From an uncultured archaeon (lineage in GTDB: Archaea > Thermoproteota > Nitrososphaeria > Nitrososphaerales > CALBXV01), in assembly GCA_937890045.1 (NCBI GenBank), contig CALBXV010000652.1:1-10718 (forward strand): 10,718 nucleotides of DNA, read 5' to 3'. The notes beneath the pieces are model-generated. The model was given only the letters and a program-made list of their open reading frames with translations, was not told the origin of the DNA and did not search any database. Positions 1 through 6,582 of the stretch are shown here, in pieces (position 1 is the first letter of the stretch; each line of letters opens with the position of its first letter). Both the position numbers and the translations under genes were made by a program.

Positions 1-119
1 ACTTCAGCTTCTTTCATCACATCTTCTAATGTAGGTAATGGTTCACCAAATTTTCTATCCCATGCATGTTCTATCAACATACTTTTTGCTATTTTTTTAT
101 ATGATTCTAAAATTTTCAT
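1..119 (-). CDS. Partial gene downstream of the prohead protease cluster; possible head-core protein
   Basis: Only the first 39 codons are in the window; the gene runs off the left edge. The protein begins MKILESYKKIAKSM and reads through a charged, probably helical stretch to VMKEAEV at residues 34-40. The ATG lies one base after the TAA of the 90-residue gene (TAA-A-ATG), with a GGGA purine run just upstream, so translation is probably coupled. In T4 the scaffold gene 22 and then the major capsid gene 23 follow gene 21, so a scaffold or internal core protein is plausible by position. I do not recognise the family, and no scaffold hallmark can be judged from 39 residues. The M-K-E|A near residues 35-38 resembles the same tetrapeptide in the preceding gene and is close to, but not a strict match for, the gp21 cleavage pattern. 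Confidence 0.7.
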   Translation of the reverse strand, partial: MKILESYKKIAKSMLIEHAWDRKFGEPLPTLEDVMKEAE

Positions 120-120
120 T

Positions 121-393
121 TTATTTCCCACTATGTTTAATTTCTGTTTCCAAAAATCCTTTCAAGACACTTCTTTTATATAATATACTGTAAGCGTTCT
201 CTACTTGTCCTTTTTTAACATACTTTGTTGTTTCAGTTAACATTCTTTGAATGCCACCTTGTAATTGTTTTCTCGTCATCACACCATATCCAGGTATCTG
301 AACTTTAGCATCCAAAGGTGTCTTTACACCTTTCTTAGGTGCTGTAATTTTAGCTTCTTTCATGTTTCGGATTAGTGATTTTAGACTTATCAT
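121..393 (-). CDS. Small basic protein after gp21, with a capsid-targeting-like N-terminus
   Basis: Encodes 90 residues, basic and without cysteine. I chose the ATG at 393 rather than an upstream in-frame start because GAGGAG sits six bases before it (405-400), inside the last codons of gp21; the two genes are separated by one base. The first 13 residues (MISLKSLIRNMKE) could form a short amphipathic helix ending in E before Ala14. That layout recalls the roughly ten-residue capsid-targeting peptides of T4 internal proteins, which gp21 removes after [L/I]-x-E, although here the first position is Met. The rest is Lys-rich with a GYG turn and a C-terminal helical half. I do not recognise the family. 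An internal head or core protein is inferred from position between gp21 and the likely scaffold/capsid genes. Confidence 0.75.
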   Translation of the reverse strand: MISLKSLIRNMKEAKITAPKKGVKTPLDAKVQIPGYGVMTRKQLQGGIQRMLTETTKYVKKGQVENAYSILYKRSVLKGFLETEIKHSGK

Positions 394-394
394 A

Positions 395-1018
395 TTATGC
401 TCCTCGCATAATATCATTAATAACTGATTCTACCTTACAATATTCTCCACACGCTCTTCCAGCTGGAATTTCTATATCACTATTAACACCTTCACTCATT
501 GGATACATAAATGCACCATGTGTAGATGGGTTAGATACAAAATCAAATGCTATTAGTTCAAAATCTGGTTGTACTTCTTGTGACTGTTCTCCAGCTTCAC
601 TTACAGTTTCTACTGAACCCATTCCACGAGAAGAAATACCAAGTTTAATTCCACTTTTAAATAATTCTTTTAATATATTACCCGATGGTGTACTTAATAC
701 TTCAACTTCACCTAATAAATTATCACCTTCCCAATGCATCTCTTTTACATTATGAGATACATTACTAAGATTTACTACAGAACTTTCAGGGTGGTCTAAT
801 TCACCCATTGCTCTACTCTGTTTAATAAATTCTTTATGATATTTTTTAGCTTCACGTACTAAGACTTCACGAGGATAAACTCTGCCATTTTGGTTTTTAG
901 CTTCAGCTCTTTGTAAAACACCACGAACAACCAATTTTCCATTATTTTCTTTCATGGATTCATTAATCTGTTCCTGTTTTATTTCAAATGGTAAATAATC
1001 TACTATAAGTTGTCTCAC
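395..1018 (-). CDS. 21: Prohead core protein protease, T4 gp21-like
   Basis: Serine protease of the T4 prohead (herpesvirus-assemblin-like fold), acting inside the immature head to cut scaffold, capsid and internal proteins and then itself. The 207-residue length matches T4 gp21 (about 212). Visible hallmarks are NGRVYPR at residues 44-50, GELDHP at 72-77 with the catalytic His76, GISSRGMGS at 127-135 with the catalytic Ser (129 or 130, by analogy with the GVSSRG of T4), and a DFELIAFDFVSNPS strand at 152-165 typical of the family. The start is a GTG, two bases after the TAG of the 66-residue gene, with GGAG six bases upstream; the overlapping ATG one frame over is followed at once by TGA. 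I-N-E|S at residues 18-21 could be a self-processing site. It overlaps the SD of the following small gene, so the cluster is probably translated together. Confidence 0.95.
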   Translation of the reverse strand: MRQLIVDYLPFEIKQEQINESMKENNGKLVVRGVLQRAEAKNQNGRVYPREVLVREAKKYHKEFIKQSRAMGELDHPESSVVNLSNVSHNVKEMHWEGDNLLGEVEVLSTPSGNILKELFKSGIKLGISSRGMGSVETVSEAGEQSQEVQPDFELIAFDFVSNPSTHGAFMYPMSEGVNSDIEIPAGRACGEYCKVESVINDIMRGA

Positions 1019-1028
1019 ATCTAACTCC
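1018..1028 (-). promoter_or_regulatory. Shine-Dalgarno and GTG start of gp21
   Basis: GGAG at 1028-1025 is followed six bases later by GTG at 1018-1016. The ATG at 1020-1018 is in a different frame and reads ATG-TGA, so it cannot be the start. The site overlaps the TAG of the preceding gene (1023-1021), which suggests translational coupling. This decides the start of the protease gene. Confidence 0.8.
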
Positions 1029-1221
1029 GTGTTTTAATAATTTCGTTTTTCAAATCTTCTAATTTTTTTATCCATCTATTGATAAAATTAATAGTTTCCA
1101 TTTTATTGGGTTCTTCACCTCTGACTTTAGTTTCTTCTATGAGCCAGCGACGCTTCAAATTAGATAGACTTAATAATCTTCCTAAAAAATTAAGTCCATC
1201 TTTATTCCAAGATGGTTTCAT
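1021..1221 (-). CDS. Small hypothetical protein directly before gp21 (position of T4 gp67/gp68)
   Basis: Encodes 66 residues, basic, with Trp at positions 5, 26 and 51 and a C-terminal helix (residues about 42-64, INRWIKKLEDLKNEIIK) that could be a short coiled coil. It starts seven bases after the stop of the 211-residue gene and ends two bases before the GTG of gp21. No good SD precedes its ATG, so it probably depends on translation of the gene before it. In T4 the small prohead-core genes 67 and 68 lie between genes 20 and 21, so a core or assembly role is inferred purely from position. I see no sequence similarity I can name. The neat fit between neighbours supports it being a real gene despite its size. 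Confidence 0.65.
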   Translation of the reverse strand: MKPSWNKDGLNFLGRLLSLSNLKRRWLIEETKVRGEEPNKMETINFINRWIKKLEDLKNEIIKTRS

Positions 1222-1228
1222 GATAAGA

Positions 1229-1864
1229 TTAGTAAAGTTGACCGACTTTATTAGCTAATTTAACTAACCTTTCACTAATTTTTTTCATAGCCGTGTGAGT
1301 TCGTTTCCAATAGGATGTAGAATCTACTCCTATTTCATTCTTCAGTCTCACATTCATTTTAACAAGTTTATCTAACTCAGTTAACTTATCTCGAACCTCT
1401 CTCATTGAGTAACCAATTTTTTGTTTTGCTGATAGAGATTCATCGTTTTTATAATCGTGGTATTTACCTTCTGTTACATTTTCAAGTTTCTTATCAACTT
1501 GTTTTGCTTTAGAAACACCAACTCTATTTACACTTATAATACCTTTACGACCCTTTTTAAGTGCTTTAGCAACTTTCATAACTGCCTCACCTTTACCACC
1601 AGCGTCAATTATCACACTACCTATTTCAGTTTTTACATGAAACTTAGCTTCACTTACTTTTGAAAACCCAAATACATCAGGTTTTTTATGGCCTTCTTCG
1701 TGTCCAGCTTTTTTAATTTTTTTAGAATTTTTCTTACGAAATGCTGCTGGAGTTTTAGGTGGACCAGCACCCCCATCTATATTACCAGTTACGGATGCTT
1801 CTTCTAATTCCTGTTTAATAAGTTCTCTAATATATTTACGTAATACTTCAACTTTTATGGACAT
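1229..1864 (-). CDS. Basic head-core or internal protein, gp21-processed by inference
   Basis: Encodes 211 residues and is strongly Lys-rich. AAGGAGA precedes the ATG, and the start overlaps the end of the 289-residue gene by 17 bases. Residues 1-22 form a charged helix ending in L20-E21-E22 before Ala23, a strict match to the T4 prohead protease pattern, so the N-terminus looks like a removable capsid-targeting or core peptide. A Gly/Pro-rich segment follows (GGAGPPKTPAAF, 31-42), then a very basic stretch (44-61). A short internal repeat reads KVSEAKFH (69-76) and NVTEGKYH (129-136), 60 residues apart. The C-terminal third (145-211) is helical with heptad-like leucines. I do not recognise the family. 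Position between portal and protease and the basic composition suggest a prohead core or DNA-associated internal protein. Confidence 0.8.
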   Translation of the reverse strand: MSIKVEVLRKYIRELIKQELEEASVTGNIDGGAGPPKTPAAFRKKNSKKIKKAGHEEGHKKPDVFGFSKVSEAKFHVKTEIGSVIIDAGGKGEAVMKVAKALKKGRKGIISVNRVGVSKAKQVDKKLENVTEGKYHDYKNDESLSAKQKIGYSMREVRDKLTELDKLVKMNVRLKNEIGVDSTSYWKRTHTAMKKISERLVKLANKVGQLY

Positions 1865-2717
1865 TCTTAATCTCCTTGATTAGTTCATAATATCGCATTA
1901 GGGTTAAAACCTGTTTATCTTTTACAATTCTACCTTTTGTTAAATTTTCTATTTGATTTATAGCTTCAGTTAATTTAATCTTGGTAATTTTATCAGTAAC
2001 TTCAGGTGTGTAAATTTTTAATGTTTTTTTAATTTTTACTACTTCGCTATCAATATATTCTCTCATTGAATTTGTATTGCTAACATTATTAATATAATTC
2101 TTCAATAAACTCTTTTGAGATTCATCTAGTGTTTTATATTTTTGATTAAATTTATCTACAAGAATTTGATATGCTAATAATCTTAAATCTTTATCTTTTT
2201 TATTATATTCACGTAAAACTTTATTTTTAGTTTCAGTTAAATTAAGTTTTTTACTAGTAATATGTTCTAAAACAGTAAATTTAGAATTAACAACTGCTTC
2301 GGGATCGAATATAGTAGATATGGTTTCTGCTTGAAATACATTATAAATTGATGCTAATATTCTATAATTAGATATTCGACCATTAAAAAAGTCATTAGCA
2401 TTATAATTGTCTTTAATTTCTTTAATAAGATTGTATTTCTCACGCCTTAACGTTGAAGTATTCAATTTTTTTCGTGATTTAATAACTGCTTCTACTAATT
2501 GAGTCGCTCTATCTGCAGATTCATAATATTTTTCAGAAAGTACTCTATATAATTGTAATTCTTTACCCAATTCAGTATTTTCATTAAAATATTTCTTTAC
2601 AATTTTAACTGATTTTGTACTTTTTCCAGCTAAAACGTCTGCTGTAATTTGTCTTGTTAATAATTCAAAAAGAATACTCGTATTCTTTATTTTAGAATGT
2701 TTCAATTTTCGAGCCAT
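1848..2717 (-). CDS. Helical hypothetical protein following the portal gene
   Basis: Encodes 289 residues, Lys/Asn/Ile-rich and apparently all-helical, with no cysteine, membrane segment or recognisable catalytic motif. The start MARKLKHSKIKN at 2717 is preferred because GGAG at 2730-2727 lies nine bases upstream; a TTG five codons earlier overlaps that SD and is unlikely to be used. L-V-E|A (residues 74-77) and L-T-E|A (249-252) match the gp21 cleavage pattern, but so short a pattern also occurs by chance. The gene follows the portal after about 60 bases and overlaps the next gene by 17. Placement between gp20 and gp21 suggests a prohead core, scaffold or portal-associated role. I cannot name the family. 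Confidence 0.8.
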   Translation of the reverse strand: MARKLKHSKIKNTSILFELLTRQITADVLAGKSTKSVKIVKKYFNENTELGKELQLYRVLSEKYYESADRATQLVEAVIKSRKKLNTSTLRREKYNLIKEIKDNYNANDFFNGRISNYRILASIYNVFQAETISTIFDPEAVVNSKFTVLEHITSKKLNLTETKNKVLREYNKKDKDLRLLAYQILVDKFNQKYKTLDESQKSLLKNYINNVSNTNSMREYIDSEVVKIKKTLKIYTPEVTDKITKIKLTEAINQIENLTKGRIVKDKQVLTLMRYYELIKEIKNVHKS

Positions 2718-2777
2718 TATAAAATACTCCAATGTTTAATATAGTATGTCATAAATAAATATAAAGTTAAATAATAA
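2718..2777 (-). other. Intergenic leader between portal and the 289-residue gene
   Basis: A 60-base, almost entirely A/T stretch that holds the SD (TTGGAG) of the next gene. I see no convincing terminator hairpin and no exact T4-type late promoter (TATAAATA) on the minus strand. The AT-rich run reading TATATTTATTTATGACATAC could hide a promoter, but there is no clear -35/-10 pair. Confidence 0.4.
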
Positions 2778-4628
2778 TCATTCATTTGAAACACTTTCGC
2801 TTAAAGAACTTATCTCACTATTATACTCTTCTTCTAGTTCTTGTGCCTCTGTTATAATTTTATTATCATATTTATTAAATTTCATCGTTTTTTTCAATTT
2901 ATCAAAGTGAGCTAAAGCTAAATGTTTACCAAATCTTCGTGAACTGCTACCACCCTTTTTCTTATCGTGAGCTCCAAGTGGGTCTCTACCTCTTGCACTA
3001 CCATCTTTACTATATTTAGGGCCTTCTTTTGGTCTACCTGCACCATCCCAACCGCCGGGAGGTGAACCTCCATTAGGTCCCAAATCATCTAATTCGTGAC
3101 TTGTTCTACCCATTGCCATATCTGATGGTGTTCCAGTTGCTTCTCCGCTTTTTGCTGGGTCATTTCCTTCATTTTCAATCTGTGACCTTCTGAATTTTTG
3201 TTTGTAATCAAATGCTATCTCTTTATCAAGTTTTTGTATTTCTTCATCAGTAAATCCAAATATATTTTTATAAATCCATTCTGAAGAAACTAAACCGTCT
3301 TGTAACATAGAACTTGCAAGTGAAGTTTTATTATTCCATAATTCTACTTTTTCTTCTTCATATATTGTAGATGGGTTTGTAAGACCTAATTCAAAGTTAA
3401 CTAAATCTGCATCTTGATAACCTTGTGCATACAAGTGAACAATAGCTATCTTTGTTAATTCTGATATTGTAATTCTTTGAATTCTTTCAATAGTTCTAGC
3501 AAATCTTACATCCTCTGCTGCAAGTGTTGCCTTACTACCAATTTGTTCTTCAAATCCTAAAAACGCTTTTGGTATTCTTAATGAAGATAAAAGTTTATGT
3601 TTAAGATATTCAATATCTTCAACTGCTTCATAAGTTAAACCTGGTAATGAATCTATTTGTGTTCCACTATCTCCACCACGAACTGGTAAGAAAAAATCTT
3701 CTGTAATATTCTGCATATTATATTTTAAATTATAATCACCTGTATCTTCATCAACTACTGGAGCTTTTTTCATTTTATTAATAACTTTTTGCATATAATT
3801 ATCAACTTCAGTAGGTGGTATGTTTCCAATATCTAATTTGAAAATTCTCTTTTCAGGAGCTCTCATGATTCTATGTATTAACATAGCATCTTCCATAAGG
3901 GTTAATTGTTTCCAAATCTTACGAGCACCTTCAACTTGAGATTTACCGTATGGGAGATAATTAGAATCAGATAGTAATCTAAAATGAGCTACTTCATAAT
4001 TTTCTAATTCTTCTTTTGTAACAGAATCTTCTTGTTTATATCTATGTTGATTTGTAACTGACTCTATTAAGAATTTAACATATTCTGGATTGTCGGGGTC
4101 TAGATCTTCTAATCTTGATACATCATACGCCGATAATGGGACTACATTTGTAATACCATATTTTTCAGAAATATCTAACTTCAAAAAGAAATCACCATAT
4201 TTACACATATTGCGAACCCATGGCCATAAATTAAATTCTATATTTATAATATCATAGAATAAATTATGTAATATTTCTTTTATCTGATGATTATCAGTTT
4301 TAATTTCTAAAACTTCTCCATATTCAGATTTCATTGTGGATTCATCTGCATAAATATCAAGAGCACTTGAAATTATTGCATCACTATCCATTGATTCATA
4401 ATCTTTAAAAAGATTTAATCTCATTGACTTAGTTAATAGTGAATCTGAATATCCACTTAAGCCTGCACCAGTAAATATTTTTTGGTACCTATCAACTAAA
4501 TTGTTTCTTGTTATAGATTGTGTACGACTTGTATCAGCAACTTTTAATTTTTTGCCACCTACGTTTCTTACAATTACATTTGTAGAAAATAATCGTTGTA
4601 ATCTACCAAATAGACTTTTATCAGCCAT
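2778..4628 (-). CDS. 20: Portal vertex protein, T4 gp20-like
   Basis: Forms the dodecameric ring at the special vertex of the head, the initiator of head assembly and the docking point for terminase and neck. The 616 residues exceed T4 gp20 (524). The core is recognisable: LWPWVRNMCKYGDFFLK at 134-150; YGKSQVEGARKIWKQ at 227-241; MEDAMLIHRIMRAPEKR at 245-261, matching the T4 MEDAM-IYRI-RAP segment; the D-I-G-N-I-P strand at 266-271; and FFLPVRGGDSGTQIDSLPG at 312-330. The C-terminal part is unusual: residues 490-565 are Gly/Pro/Ser/Lys-rich and probably disordered, followed by an acidic tail (595-616) after I592-T593-E594|A595, a match to the gp21 pattern. The SD AAAGAGGT precedes the ATG and overlaps the terminase stop; the gap between them is 11 bases. 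Confidence 0.96.
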   Translation of the reverse strand: MADKSLFGRLQRLFSTNVIVRNVGGKKLKVADTSRTQSITRNNLVDRYQKIFTGAGLSGYSDSLLTKSMRLNLFKDYESMDSDAIISSALDIYADESTMKSEYGEVLEIKTDNHQIKEILHNLFYDIINIEFNLWPWVRNMCKYGDFFLKLDISEKYGITNVVPLSAYDVSRLEDLDPDNPEYVKFLIESVTNQHRYKQEDSVTKEELENYEVAHFRLLSDSNYLPYGKSQVEGARKIWKQLTLMEDAMLIHRIMRAPEKRIFKLDIGNIPPTEVDNYMQKVINKMKKAPVVDEDTGDYNLKYNMQNITEDFFLPVRGGDSGTQIDSLPGLTYEAVEDIEYLKHKLLSSLRIPKAFLGFEEQIGSKATLAAEDVRFARTIERIQRITISELTKIAIVHLYAQGYQDADLVNFELGLTNPSTIYEEEKVELWNNKTSLASSMLQDGLVSSEWIYKNIFGFTDEEIQKLDKEIAFDYKQKFRRSQIENEGNDPAKSGEATGTPSDMAMGRTSHELDDLGPNGGSPPGGWDGAGRPKEGPKYSKDGSARGRDPLGAHDKKKGGSSSRRFGKHLALAHFDKLKKTMKFNKYDNKIITEAQELEEEYNSEISSLSESVSNE

Positions 4629-4639
4629 TTTTTACCTCT

Positions 4640-6223
4640 TTACTTAATTAACCATTCTAATGATTCTTTTTTCTGATTTACTTCCATCACCCAAGAATCA
4701 TTCTGGTTATCTGTTGGTGTATACACACCTTGATTTGTTGTAATACTATTCATTGCTTTCTTTTGCAATTCTATACCTTCAGCTCTTAATCGTAAAGCTG
4801 TCTCTCTTATCCACAATCCCATAGCATATGACATTACCAAGTCATCATTATATCCTGACATAGCTTCTGCACGACTTCCGTTATATATAAATACAAACAA
4901 TTCATCAATTAATCTTTGAGAATGAACTGTTACTAATTTTTCTCTAAAAAATTCTTCCAATTTTGCTATTACTAATGGTCTTGTTTTAGATGTCAATGTA
5001 AATCCTGGAATTAATTGTTTTTCCATTCTATTAATTTTATTATTAATATGTCTTTGAGTATCTACTACTTGTAAATCTTTGCTCATATAAAATAAATTAT
5101 CATACTCTCTATCAATACATTGTTGTATAGCAGCCCAACCAATATTATTGTTTTCAACTACAAGTAAAGCATTATTATATTCAATTGATATATTAACTAA
5201 TAAATTACCATAATCTCTTGTAGACATTCTACCTTTATATTCGGCTACTTGTTCTAAACTCTCTACATCTAAAATATGAAATGCTGAATAATCTGTAGCA
5301 TCTCCTCTACTAACATCAGCGCATACTATATAATCTTTTGTATAATTTGGTGGCTCCCATATCCAAACATTACTATCAATACCCCTCTTTTCAATTGGGT
5401 CTTTAACTTGTGTAGTTCTATACTCCTCTAAAATAACACCATCAACTACAGATTGACCAGATGTAATAAAATCACAATCACATTCTTGAGCCGCCATTGA
5501 AGGGCCTAACAATTTATCTTGTTCATCTCTCCAGTCTTGTAGTCTCTCAGGATGTGATGTCCAGTGTAACTTCATAAAATTAAAATCATTTAACCCATCT
5601 TCTGCATCCATCCAAGTTCTGTGAAACCAATTACCAACACCATTCGGTGTAGATAGTGCTATACATTGTCCACCAGTTGATAATGTCTGAGATGCTGCTG
5701 CCCATATTGTATCAATCCTATCAATAAATGCTGCCTCATCAAGTATTAATAATGATAATGCCTCTGAACGACCAGCATCTTCACCACTTGATACTGCTTT
5801 TACTTGTGAACCATTTTTATATCTCAATGATAACTTATTATCTTCAACACAAGGTTGTTTTAACCAGCTCGGTAAATTTGCGTGCATTACACGAACTTTT
5901 GTTACTAAGTTTTTGGCAACTTCTTGTTTCGTAGCAATTACCAAGATGTTTTTATCGTGATGAAATGTCATCATCCATAAAGAGTATCCAGCAGTTAGTG
6001 TTGATATCCCTAATTGTCTTGCTTTCAAAATTATATTAAAGCGATGCTGTACTAAATCACTAACAGTTGATTCTTGAAAATTATATAAATTAAAAGGTAT
6101 CTTACCCTTTATTGGATGTTGTATCACACAATACTTTTTCAAGAAATAAACAGGGTCGGATGCACATTTTACATACTCCTGTTTAATTACATCTTTTAAT
6201 TGTCCTTTTGAGTTTCGGTCCAT
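4640..6223 (-). CDS. 17: Terminase large subunit, T4 gp17-like packaging ATPase/nuclease
   Basis: Motor that cuts concatemeric DNA and pumps it through the portal. The ATPase domain shows the adenine-binding Q motif (YNFQ, 47-50), a Walker A variant KARQLGIST (67-75), Walker B LLILDEAAF (158-166, with D162 and E163) and the coupling motif STPNG (191-195). The C-terminal RNase H-fold nuclease has the three expected acids: D303 in CADVSRGDATDYSAFHILD, E357 in LLVVENNNIG, and D460/D461 in GYNDDLVMSYAM, matching the T4 gp17 layout. At 527 residues it is shorter than T4 gp17 (610). The ATG lies one base after the TAA of the 97-residue gene and has no clear SD, so it is probably translationally coupled. 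The portal gene follows directly; T4 places tail genes 18 and 19 between these two. Confidence 0.97.
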   Translation of the reverse strand: MDRNSKGQLKDVIKQEYVKCASDPVYFLKKYCVIQHPIKGKIPFNLYNFQESTVSDLVQHRFNIILKARQLGISTLTAGYSLWMMTFHHDKNILVIATKQEVAKNLVTKVRVMHANLPSWLKQPCVEDNKLSLRYKNGSQVKAVSSGEDAGRSEALSLLILDEAAFIDRIDTIWAAASQTLSTGGQCIALSTPNGVGNWFHRTWMDAEDGLNDFNFMKLHWTSHPERLQDWRDEQDKLLGPSMAAQECDCDFITSGQSVVDGVILEEYRTTQVKDPIEKRGIDSNVWIWEPPNYTKDYIVCADVSRGDATDYSAFHILDVESLEQVAEYKGRMSTRDYGNLLVNISIEYNNALLVVENNNIGWAAIQQCIDREYDNLFYMSKDLQVVDTQRHINNKINRMEKQLIPGFTLTSKTRPLVIAKLEEFFREKLVTVHSQRLIDELFVFIYNGSRAEAMSGYNDDLVMSYAMGLWIRETALRLRAEGIELQKKAMNSITTNQGVYTPTDNQNDSWVMEVNQKKESLEWLIK

Positions 6224-6224
6224 A

Positions 6225-6518
6225 TTAATATACTACGCTTACAGTACCACTTCCGCTTATTTGTTTTACACCTATTTCATAAAGTGTTTTAGCAGTTAAA
6301 GATGATGCCGCAATAGAATCACCTTCGGTTGGCCAAATAACTGAACTTCCTGCAGTAGTTATAATAAATCCACTTGAACCGGCATCAGAACCAGTAAAAT
6401 GTGTTATACCAGCAGTTGCGGTTTTAATTTTGCCAAACTTTGCATCATCTTTTATAGAAGGTACGCTTCTACTTGACACATCAGTTCTTCCTTTACCACC
6501 ACTTGTTATTGTTGCCAT
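6225..6518 (-). CDS. Small Ser/Gly/Thr-rich protein, possible virion structural protein
   Basis: Encodes 97 residues with no cysteine and no methionine after the start. The composition (Ser, Gly, Thr, Ala, Val, Ile) and alternating pattern suggest a beta-sandwich: an FIITTAGSSVIWP strand pair at 51-63, a TAKTLYEIGV strand at 75-84 and a terminal GSGTVSVVY strand at 89-97. Residues 1-30 look like a flexible arm. The style resembles small decoration or fibre-associated virion proteins, but I recognise no specific family. It has a strong SD (AGGAGA, about six bases before the ATG) and a leader of its own with a small hairpin, unlike most genes here, which hints at high expression as for a structural component. 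Its stop is one base before the terminase start. Confidence 0.75.
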   Translation of the reverse strand: MATITSGGKGRTDVSSRSVPSIKDDAKFGKIKTATAGITHFTGSDAGSSGFIITTAGSSVIWPTEGDSIAASSLTAKTLYEIGVKQISGSGTVSVVY

Positions 6519-6582
6519 TTATTTTCTCCTATTATGTCGATTATTTTCGACTTACTATGTTATTTCCCTATATATAAATATA
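6519..6582 (-). other. Leader region before the 97-residue gene
   Basis: At 64 bases this is the longest gap in the window apart from the edges. Read on the minus strand it has an A/T-rich run (ATATATTTATATATAG), then GGGAAATAAC, then the 5-bp hairpin at 6551-6536, then the SD AGGAGA. It could hold a promoter or an mRNA processing site. The exact string TATAAATA occurs only on the plus strand (6573-6580), pointing away from the genes. Confidence 0.35.
6536..6551 (-). other. Small hairpin upstream of the 97-residue gene
   Basis: GTCGA (6536-6540) and TCGAC (6547-6551) pair around a six-base loop. It lies a few bases 5' of the SD for the 97-residue gene and downstream of the zinc-ribbon gene. 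The stem is short and no U-tract follows, so an intrinsic terminator is unlikely. It may be a 5' mRNA-stabilising or processing element, or chance. Confidence 0.3.

Noticed and set aside
375..755. 126-codon open frame on the plus strand opposite gp21
   Set aside because: Antisense shadow of a confidently identified gene, with no SD and a composition unlike its neighbours.
1457..1663. 68-codon plus-strand frame rich in Phe and Tyr that could mimic a membrane protein
   Set aside because: Antisense to the 211-residue gene; the hydrophobicity comes from reversed Lys codons.
2718..2732. TTG start five codons upstream in the 289-residue gene
   Set aside because: The TTG overlaps the GGAG that serves the ATG at 2717, and MARKL is the more natural N-terminus.
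4241..4248. TATAAATA on the minus strand, identical to the T4 late promoter core
   Set aside because: It lies deep inside the portal coding sequence (codons for Ile-Asn-Ile near residue 129), and such strings are expected by chance in DNA this AT-rich.
4439..4628. [L/I]-x-E|[A/G/S] matches elsewhere in the portal (for example LIES near residue 187) and in the 289-residue protein
   Set aside because: These fall within predicted folded or helical core regions and the pattern is short enough to occur by chance; only matches at module borders or near termini were kept.
6536..6551. Hairpin as an intrinsic transcription terminator
   Set aside because: The stem is only five pairs, low in GC, and is not followed by a U-tract on the minus-strand transcript.
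6573..6580. TATAAATA on the plus strand in the leader of the 97-residue gene; similar plus-strand copies occur inside the terminase and zinc-ribbon genes
   Set aside because: It points away from every gene in the window, and no plus-strand gene follows it.
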